Positions 56,479 to 64,000 of a stretch of 64,000 nucleotides of DNA are shown here, in pieces (the first letter of the stretch is position 1; each line of letters starts with the position of its first letter). The position numbers and the translations under genes are program-made. The DNA lies in NCBI GenBank assembly GCA_029747015.1, contig JAKOGI010001200.1, positions 156,501 through 220,500 on the forward strand. Direction: 5' to 3'. The DNA is from Carnegiea gigantea. Taxonomy: Eukaryota > Streptophyta > Magnoliopsida > Caryophyllales > Cactaceae. The notes under the pieces are model-generated. The model saw nothing but the letters and a program-made list of their open reading frames with translations, was not told the origin of the DNA and made no database searches.

Positions 56479-58130
56479 CTACAAATTGTTCAATACATCC
56501 CTATACATAACATCTTTTGTAACGTCTATTGGAACTCCTCTCTTGTTACAAAGCAGTACTTTTAATCCAAAAGGGGATGAAACACATGATAGTACAACAT
56601 AAAGTTGACCATGGCTGAACATAGGCCTTGGAAGGTATACACCAACTCTATTCAAAGTTTGCCCCTGACTTTTGTTGATTGTCATTGCAAAAGCCAGTTT
56701 TAGAGGGAACTACCTTCTTCTGAGTTGTAGATATGGAAGATTAGATGGTGTTAGATTAATTCTGGGTATTAGGATAGTCTCTCCAACTTTTGAGCCAGAT
56801 ATTACTTTGACCTCAATCACTCTATCACCTAGCTTACTGACAATCAAATGAGTACGATCGCACAACCCTGTTGACTGATTCAAATTTCTTAATAATATAA
56901 CTGACTACCGACTTTATGATCTAAGTAATGATTTGGCAAACCAGAAATCTTTAAGAAATGCAATAATTCAGGCGGTTCCATGTCACTAAAAGGACCACAA
57001 TAGTTAGCGTTTGAAAGACTATTACAACTCAAATAGCTTTTCACATCACCAAGGAGCATGAACAACATGATTGTGTTTATTTCTTCGACATCATTATTTG
57101 TTGGTGCAAGAATTCCTCGTTCGCGAAGATATGACCAATCTTCATACTTAGTATCAAAATCAGGGTAAATTGAAGTGATCAAATTGTGCCGACCATTGTC
57201 GTCATTCCGTATAAGGAATTCTTCCGGTGTCTTAATCCAATTAGGCCCTCCGTCATCTGAAATAGAAATTCTTTGCACTTGACCTTCCCCAACTTGTAAT
57301 TCCATCGAGCAAATTCATATACAATTTGCATAGTCTCGCTCAATTCATCTATTCGTTGCAGCCTTATGATTATACGCAAGTGTAGAATACTACATTCATT
57401 CTAGAATGCTGCTCAATGGATCGCAGCTGCAACGATAGATTCATCACTTTCGTGTGTAATCTCAGGAAGTATCTTTCTAAAATCTCCCTCAAGAAGGACA
57501 GTTTTCCGTCAGAAGCATTCTAATTATCACATATATCCTTAAGGTGACGATCAACGGCTTCAAATGCTAAATAATTCATCATTGGTGTTTCATCCCATAC
57601 AATCAACGTTGTTTCATGCATGAGAGACGCACGTTCAGACCTCTTATCAAAGTAACAAACTAACGTCTCATCAAGTTGTAAGGGTATTTTGAATGCTGAG
57701 TGGGTTGTTTTCCCTCCGGGTAGCAGTAAGGAAGCAATTCCCGATGATGCAATGGCAAGGATAATATGCTTTTCTGATCAGAACTTAGAGATTAAAGTAT
57801 TCCATAAATAAGTCTTTCCCATGCCCCCACCACCATATAAAAAACAGCCCCCTTCACCTATCGTATGACTATCGAGTACTGATCTGTACATATGATACTG
57901 GTTTGAGTTCAACCCTCTTACAAAACTTTCAAATCTTGATGTTTCTAGATTTGTATCTTAATCAAGCTCATCGATAATAAGTTGACTTGTTGCATAAACT
58001 GCAGCTTTTACAGAAGGGAGCGGCATTGGAGGGAAATTTCGTAGTGATCGTCTATTTCTATTCAAGATATGTTCTATCTCAAGTAGTCCAAGATTCTGGA
58101 GCTCAGTAGACGGTAAATCCATATCTGGGA
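56479..58130 (-). pseudogene. Helitron helicase (Pif1-like), decayed
   Basis: Minus-strand pieces match the SF1 helicase half of plant Helitron proteins. About 58,100-57,960 reads 'LGLLEIEHILNRNRRSL' and 'LIIDELD', the linker into the helicase. Near 57,840-57,813 lies the Walker A motif YGGGGMGKT. About 57,730-57,690 has 'GGKTTHSAFKIPLQLDE', 57,605-57,573 the Walker B region IVWDETPMMN, 57,305-56,889 the middle part ('SYLRERGILAPTNNDVEEIN', 'LKISGLPNHYLDHKVG'), and 56,685-56,479 motif VI (MTINKSQGQTLNRVGVYLP). Stops occur after 'IIDELD', after 'LISKF' and elsewhere, and frames shift. The enzyme would unwind DNA during rolling-circle transposition, but this copy is inactive. Confidence 0.85.
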
Positions 58131-59380
58131 TTCTTGTTTGCTATCGTATGGTATGTAGCAGGTCATCTATTAGATGCGCCCAATGTGCGTCCCACAACTT
58201 TACTGGATCAACAATCTCGGAAAACATCAACATGGAACAAAACATATTTCGTAGCTGCACACCTGAAGCCCAGGTTGACACCTCAATCAAGGCAGCATGC
58301 CATTCACCATCATCATTAAGCAAACCCAGTGCTATGCATGCTGACTCAAATGTTAGGTGTAAGACACCACATATGGTATGAATATCCTCAAAAGAATTTG
58401 CTCCACATGTCTTTGTAAGAAGCAATCTCAAATACTATCGTTCACCACAATTTGGATGCGCAAACGAAAGTCGACCAATTGAAGAAGCTTTTTGATGGAC
58501 CGTCCACCTTTTAGAAGAATGATTTCATACCCATTGTATGGGGAAGTTAAGATATGTGGTATGTCGAGCTTGTGGGTGGTTCTTATTTATTTCAAACTAC
58601 ATTGTTAACATTGTTTTTTGCGCTTCTGGTTCATTTGCAATACTAAAGAGGTCCTCTCTGTCACTAAACATGACCAATTGTTCCCCAGGCAAACGGTCTT
58701 GAAGTTTTTGTGCAGAAGGATATTGATGTTGTAAGCTGAACTCCAAAATCCGCCAATATGACTCAATTACAGATACATAGCGATAATCCAAATATTCTTG
58801 GATTTCATCCCCTTCTCTATGTGATCGAGATTGCTCACTGCCACGATGTGTTGTATTGCGTTTATTGACAACAGTGGCACGATTATGCCCCTTATGTAGA
58901 TACTTAGATAGGTACTCGATCATGCTACGAACAGCTACACGACATTTATGTGAGCATCATATTTTACGCATAGATCTCTATTGTATGGGACCACCCATTG
59001 GTTATCAATCTCTCATCCATTGACAACCACTTGTTGGGGAGTGCGTCGCTTGCGGTATAAAGCAAAGCCATGCTTATCAAATATTGTTTGATTACAAAAT
59101 CTTTTTGGATAATATTTTGAGCATTTTTCGTCAATCAAACATGATACACATGGGCCATGAATCATGAAACTTGTGACAGTATCAAATGCTAGAGGGTCCA
59201 TAGCTTAATCGAGAATTTCGACATTGAGTAGCCTATCAACATCATCTGGACATGTGGGCTTATCTTCTGATGCTATTGTTAAGAGAATATGAGCATGGGG
59301 AAGGCCACGCTTCTAAAATTCAACAACATATACTTCTGCAAAAGATAAAGTGGGTGTAACTAGTGGATTGAATGTATTGT
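58131..59380 (-). pseudogene. Helitron Rep (HUH endonuclease) region, decayed and truncated
   Basis: Reading on the minus strand, 59,330-59,280 has 'KRGLPHAHILL', the His-hydrophobic-His metal-binding motif of the Helitron Rep nuclease, preceded by a stop codon. 59,201-59,013 has 'FMIHGPCVSCLIDEKCSKYYPKRF' in parts, a conserved Cys-rich segment. 58,923-58,597 has 'MIEYLSKYLHKGHNRATVV', the Tyr motif (EYLSKY) that cuts and holds DNA, and 'IQEYLDYRYVSVIESYWRI'. 58,431-58,141 continues with 'TLLTKTCGANSFEDI'-like residues of the Rep-helicase linker. The N-terminal part is missing: similarity stops at about 59,380 where a CACTA-like terminus begins. Several stops make it a relic. Confidence 0.82.
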
Positions 59381-59381
59381 C

Positions 59382-59545
59382 ACTACAAAAAATAATGCAT
59401 CCTCCCGCATTTGTGCCACTACACTAATTGAATTGCGGAGAGAAAAATGATAAATTTGATAGTTTTCTCTACTCCACATTTAATAAGTGTGAGAAAGTCA
59501 TAAACCTTTTCCTAAACTTATCAATTGTGGGGAACTAATTTTATA

Positions 59546-59550
<5 letters not shown>
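59382..59550 (+). mobile_element. CACTA-like transposon terminus
   Basis: CACTACAAAAAATAATG at 59,382 has the CACTA end of plant CACTA (En/Spm) elements, and the Helitron similarity ends exactly there. Sequence such as 'ggagagaaaaatgataaattt' follows as possible subterminal DNA. I could not find the opposite end (TTTTGTAGTG) in the window, so it may be a truncated element or a chance match. Confidence 0.35.

Positions 59551-59611
<61 letters not shown>
59551..59611. repeat. (AT)30 microsatellite
   Basis: About 30 uninterrupted AT dinucleotides. The length is likely to vary between individuals and may be mis-assembled. Confidence 0.97.
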
Positions 59612-59615
<4 letters not shown>

Positions 59616-59907
59616 TTAATTAAATTACAAAACATATTACTTTTGGGGAATTTTTTAAAAAGATAAAAAATATTTGAATATTGATTTATGTATAAACATA
59701 TTAATTTATAGCCAAAACCATTCCTAGCTAGTCCTATACCCATCATGCGCCTCTCACGTGTATTACCCCCTAATCTCCTTTCTTTTGCCTCTCTCAGCTC
59801 TCACATACAAGACAAATCCTAGAAGCTTGATATTCAGCCACTCCTCCTCCGTTTTCGGTCTGCCCCACCTTTTTTATCCTCTCTCACTTTCGAACTCATC
59901 TCCATCC

Positions 59908-59964
<57 letters not shown>

Positions 59965-60768
59965 AAACTAGATCAACCAGCACCACCATCTCATCGCATC
60001 CTTGTCCATACCACGATTTGTGTAGCTTCAGCCAGCACGACATTCATCCTCACCATCTACGCCATCACACTCCAACAATCACGATTGAAGAGGGCTCGGG
60101 TATAAGGAGGCAACGACGATCGAATTAGGCACTAATCTAGGCTTAGTTTTAAATTTTTAGGTTTAATTTTAGGTTGTTCTTCATTTTAATTTTAGTACCA
60201 GTAATTTAAGGTTTGCTCCCGTTTCATCTATTTCGAATTTAGATCCACTTCCAACTTTCAATTTCATGTAATTAGGCTTTGTTTTGTTAATCTGGATGTA
60301 GACATTTATGATCTAGCCTGCAATCATAATGTTTTGGGTTCAAATTTGAGTAATTTTGGTTTTCCTACTCCCCTATTTTCGGCCCTCTGTTCTGATCTGC
60401 CTGAGGCAGTGCTAATAGGCCTTCCACCATTTTTGGGCTTGGAATTGTGATTCTACTTGTGTTGTAAAAGTCAGTACTTATTGGGTTATTAATGGTTCAA
60501 ATAGCATAGGTTTTGCACCTGGAATTGCTCTGTACTTGCCTTTCCTTTTCTCTGATTTTCTGAGCTCGGGTGACTGGTGTTTAATGTTCTGTTAATGTGG
60601 GTGTTGAAGTTGGGCTGGCCTAGAAGCAAGGATGCCCGTGGCCTCTATTCCTCTTACCCTCTAGTTGGTTGTTCTGCCTTGGCTGCTACTTCAGTTGTTT
60701 GGTGTCTAATTACATGAAATTGAAAGCTGTAGCTTTGGTTCACTTGTTTGACCACAGGTGTGCTAGCA
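59612..60768 (+). other. Unassigned region with CT tract; possible 5' untranslated region
   Basis: A CT microsatellite covers about 59,907-59,960, followed by a C-rich stretch and then T-rich DNA ('ggcttagttttaaattttt'). This arrangement is typical of plant promoter and 5' leader regions. A 115-codon frame at 59,758-60,105 passes through the CT run and shows no domain, so I do not call it a gene. No exon of the downstream stomatin-like gene could be placed here. Confidence 0.35.
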
Positions 60769-61707
60769 TGGCGGAGACAGGATTCAAAGTAAGGGGGGAC
60801 GAGATTAATAATACACAAATTTGCCTAAAGTCAATAAATTTAACATAGATAAACAAACAACAACCAATAAATTACTCCAATTCTAATTTCTAAATTCTCA
60901 ATCAAGAAAGGTAAAGCCTAATTTTTTTAATTGATGAGTAAATCTCTAAATTAACTACTTATTCAACACAAATTCAATAAAAATTAGTAAACTAAACATA
61001 AACAAGGAAGTAATTACAAATAAAATTAGTCCAACTTTAAATCTTCAACTAAGAACAACCAAGAAGAGAATTAGGTTAAAATCCTCATTTTTCAATTCAT
61101 GAATTATGAGTAATTCACTAAGTTAATCAATTATTTAACATAAATCTAGCTAAAATCAGTAAAATAAGCATAATTATTTACAACGTAACAAGATCAAAAA
61201 CAAAAATTGAGAATTTTTGGGAGTTATTTCAAATAGGGATTTGGGACTTAGGAGTTAGAAGGAGAGCTGAGGAGGAGTGGAGGCGGCTACCGGCACAAGT
61301 GCTAGTGGCAGACCTGGCGGCCGGTCAGCGACTGGGCTGGGCAGACTGCAGAGAGTGAGAGAGAGAGTGCATGGGCGGTGGGCTGGGCAGAGAGAGAGTG
61401 CGTCTGAGAGAGAAAAGAAAGTAAGACTAGAGAGTCGAGAGGCAGAAATTAGGGAAACTGAATAGGCAAAACTCAAAAAGAAAAACATATAAGCCACCGC
61501 AGAAGGAGATTGATGAGATTCGAACCCGTGACAGGGTGAAACAGGTAAAAAGCAGCCAACCATCCTACTAGGCACATGTTTACGAAATATATGTGAACTA
61601 ATTAATATATATCTATTTTGTTTATACACAAAAATATCCCTTATTTAATTTTTTCCCAAAAAGCTAGGGGTCAATTGACCCCCCTTGCCCCAATATGGCT
61701 CCGGCCA
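60769..61707. mobile_element. Non-autonomous TIR element
   Basis: The left end TGGCGGAGACAGGATTC and the right end, read inward on the other strand, TGGCCGGAGCCATATTG form an imperfect terminal inverted repeat. Next to them are the paired runs 'aaggggggac' (60,791) and 'gaccccccttgcccc' (61,676). Ends of the form GGCGGAGCCA with adjacent G/C runs are common in dispersed plant elements. The inside is AT-rich plus a GA-rich stretch, with no transposase. No clear target duplication was found. Confidence 0.4.
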
Positions 61708-63540
61708 TGGGCGGAGAAAAACTAAAATTTGTAAGTTTGAACTACTAAACACATTTATAATTGTGGGCAAGCCAAAAGAGGCATTTCCTGGATTTCTTTT
61801 TCACCAACTATAGAGCTCTAATGCTTATCTCTGTATCACTCTCTATCTGATCTCTCTCTGTGGCTCGGAAAATGTCTTGTACATTTAGGAAATTCTAGAA
61901 TCAATTAACCCTAGCTAACCCTAAGTTATGCGCAGTGAATTCAGATTAGTCTCTCTCTCTTTTGATCTCTAGTGTTTTTTTCCTTGTTTTCTTTATTCGC
62001 AGGGGTGTCATTGATTTTTCATCTTCTTTGATTGGGGTCATTGTCACTTGATTCTCTGCAGAATCGGTTGCTTTAACAAGAATGATGCAGGTGAATCATC
62101 GTTGTGCAATTTCAGGCAAGAAAGCAAGAAATGGTGTTAATGACTTGATTTCCAGTTATAAAAGAGATACAGGGGAAATGTTTTCATTACCTCTAATCAC
62201 CTAATTACACAATTGCCACCAGACCTTTCATCTTCCTACCCCTCTTCTGGTGAACCTAAATTTCCCAAAGTATGTAGAGGTACGATTTTACTATATTACA
62301 GGCTATTGCAACATGATTTGGAGAAAGGAAAATTGGTTTGCTATATGAAATTCACGATCTTGTATTCTTCTATTGCGATTTTAGGTCATATATCAAAATT
62401 CCTACAATAGCTTTACTATATAGTATCTATAACCAATAAGTCTAATACTTTTGTTCTTATAGGCTTTGGTCTATTTGATCCTCGGATTTGAGATATTCTT
62501 CCTGAGATATTTGGCGTGCCCACAATATTACATGACATTGAAAGCTGTAGTTTTGGTCTGTTTGAGCGATTTATGCTTTATGAACTGCATCTGAGATATT
62601 CTTCCTCATGATTCAAGTTTTAATTCACTTCTAATTCTCATTCTAATTTTGGCTTGATTGAGTGTGTTTGTGCTCTCTTTGTGTTTCTAGTAGTATTAGA
62701 TAATGGAGTATGTTCTTATTTCCAGCTTAAGAGGTGTAGTTTAGATTTTCATTATGGATTATGTTTGATCCCTAAATTATGTGGGTCTCGATTATGTTGA
62801 TTTTCATATTTCTTACTTTTATGTGGTTGGGTTAGGTTTTGATATTTTATCTAGTTTAAAGAATATTTAGATCCTATTAGAGTTTGCAAATAATCAGGGA
62901 TTATTTAGAATTTGATCCATAATTTCAGTTGCTTATTGTTTAATTAGTTTAGAATGATGCTAAATTAGTTTAATTTTGTACTTAGTGACCTTAATCTCTT
63001 CCATCGTCCCTGCAGAGACGATCCTCAAATGTATGACGATAGTCGTATACCTGTGGAATATACTTTTCACTTGAAATTATCCAACATTCACCAAGGTATG
63101 GTTTTGCTCTTGTAATCCCATTTTGGAAGTTCTTGTAGAATTATACGTGGTAATTTTCAAATTGGGATTTATGCTTGTCTCTATAAGATATTCTTGGATC
63201 TCTGAGAGGAATTTTGAGTTCTCCATCTCTGATTCTCAATCACTCTTCTTCTCCATCTCTCTCGTAATCCCTATTACCTCGCTCTTCTCATCCTTTGGCC
63301 CACGCTGTTCTTTCTCGCAATTTCTCAATGTACTGTGGATATGATCTTCACGAGAGGTAATTTTTTTGAAATTCGTGGCTAGGTTTTGTGTTTTCTGCTT
63401 GTTTATGCACATTTCGTCATCGTGAATTGGGGAAGGTGTAACTATGATGCAAAATATGGTTATCTTTCCTCATTCTCATGCCTTTATGCTCAGAATTGGC
63501 GATCTTACTGCATGAGCTGCTTTTGTATGTCAACTTGTAG
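61708..63540. other. No confident gene; may include introns or leader of the stomatin-like gene
   Basis: Stops are frequent in all frames. Possible small exons bounded by splice-like signals exist, for example 'ctctgcag' at 62,054-62,061 followed by 33 bp and 'gtgaat' at 62,091, but none encodes the expected upstream part of the stomatin family. Pyrimidine-rich stretches near 61,810-61,860 and 63,220-63,290 resemble plant leaders. Confidence 0.35.
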
Positions 63541-63937
63541 GTTGTTGATGCTCAAAAGGAATCATATGACAATGATAATGTCATGATTGCTGTAACTCAG
63601 TTGGCACAAACTGTGATGCGTAGTGCTGTAGGGAAAATGCCACTCGATAAGACTTTTATAGGGAGAGATACTTTAAATGCTAACATTGTGGTAAGTTTCT
63701 GCTTCTAGTTCTCTTTATTATTTATTGTAATTTTTTCCAAGGACAAAGGGGTATATCCATGCCTTTTGTTCATGTATAGCATTCTTTATCACCTTTAGGT
63801 TTTCTTTTCTATTTTGTGCTTGAGAAATAGATAGTGGTATCTCTTTGATAATAATGTTGTTGAACCTCTCATAATTCAGGAGGCTATCAATGATGTAGCT
63901 TCACAATGGGGTTTCATTTGTCATCGTTATGAGATAA
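63541..63937 (+). CDS. Stomatin-like (SPFH/prohibitin-fold) protein, two internal exons, gene incomplete at the window end
   Basis: Exon 63,541-63,690 follows a 3' splice site (cttgtag) and ends at GTG|GTAAGT. It encodes 50 residues with 'AVTQLAQTVMRSAVGKM' and 'LDKTF...RDTLNANIV', the signature of stomatin-like protein 2. After an intron ending ttcag, exon 63,880-63,937 encodes 'EAINDVASQWGFICHRYEI' and ends A|GTAAGT. Both exons are open and keep compatible phases. Stomatin-like protein 2 sits at the inner mitochondrial membrane and organises prohibitin/cardiolipin microdomains. Several usually constant positions differ: the Thr-Thr of QLAQTTMRS is Thr-Val, the Glu of RSE is Ala, and the Glu-Glu of TFEERD is Ile-Gly. 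No upstream exon ending in the expected DGVLYVK was found, so this may be a decaying or partial copy. Confidence 0.62.
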
Positions 63938-64000
63938 GTAAGTACATTCACCTCTACTATGAAAGTAACAAATTCTGTTTGTTTATTTCTTTCCTTTGTT

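Noticed and set aside
59758..60105. 115-codon plus-strand frame with a long Ser-Leu run.
   Set aside because: It passes through a CT microsatellite, and the flanking residues match no family. A leader or promoter region is more likely.
61510..61575. tRNA-like stretch on the minus strand ('gattcgaacccgtgac' resembles a T arm, with a possible intron-like gap).
   Set aside because: No matching acceptor stem or D arm could be formed. Such B-box-like pieces are common in plant TIR elements, and this lies inside one.

Overview
The window reads as plant nuclear DNA, probably from a eudicot. It is AT-rich and has long stretches without genes, nested LTR retrotransposons, a decayed Helitron with an RPA-like gene, MITE-like elements and microsatellites. 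At the right edge are two exons of a eukaryotic mitochondrial stomatin-like (SPFH) protein with GT/AG splice signals. I see no bacterial-type operon, rRNA, convincing tRNA or CRISPR array. The species cannot be named from what is visible.

Left part (1-25,975). Ty3/gypsy-type remnants form the background. A plus-strand element (G1) contributes only its tandem-repeat-rich 3' end and 3' LTR (1-about 2,488). A minus-strand gag relic with its own primer-binding site (G3) lies at 2,560-4,055. A second element of the G1 family (G2, minus strand) runs from about 6,709 to 25,975. Its 3' LTR is split by a 10.9-kb Ty1/copia element of Sirevirus type (S1, 7,910-18,843, target duplication GTTGC).

Middle part (26,815-44,908). 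Three layers are nested. The oldest is an LTR-internal-LTR-internal-LTR array without coding capacity. Its first LTR was hit by a compact minus-strand copia element with about 107-bp LTRs (26,977-43,178, target duplication CTCTT). That element was then split between integrase and reverse transcriptase by a second Sirevirus copy (S2, 29,304-40,285, target duplication AAGAT). S1 and S2 belong to one family: LTRs of about 1.6 kb, a Met-tRNA-type primer site, gag, an in-frame TGA, pol, a third ORF (ORF3), twin polypurine tracts and the 3' LTR. Both are young by LTR similarity, yet both carry stops or frameshifts. S1 keeps gag intact and S2 keeps a long ORF3.

Right part (45,000-64,000). First comes a fold-back-like region of degenerate GGGTC/GGGTT repeats in nested inverted arms (45.4-51.6 kb), containing a tandem duplication of about 0.49 kb and a MITE. 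Next is a decayed Helitron on the minus strand (Rep and Pif1-like helicase, 56.5-59.4 kb) with a multi-exon RPA1-like gene beside it (54.6-56.4 kb). Its upstream end is cut near a CACTA-like terminus. After unassigned transcript-like sequence and a second TIR element, the stomatin-like exons close the window.

I found no clearly new multi-gene system. The most unusual items are the Sirevirus family's ORF3, its gag-pol TGA placed next to a splice-acceptor-like sequence, a short AACACCC/GGGTGTT motif scattered through its LTRs and genes, and the tandem LTR array. All comparisons were made by eye.
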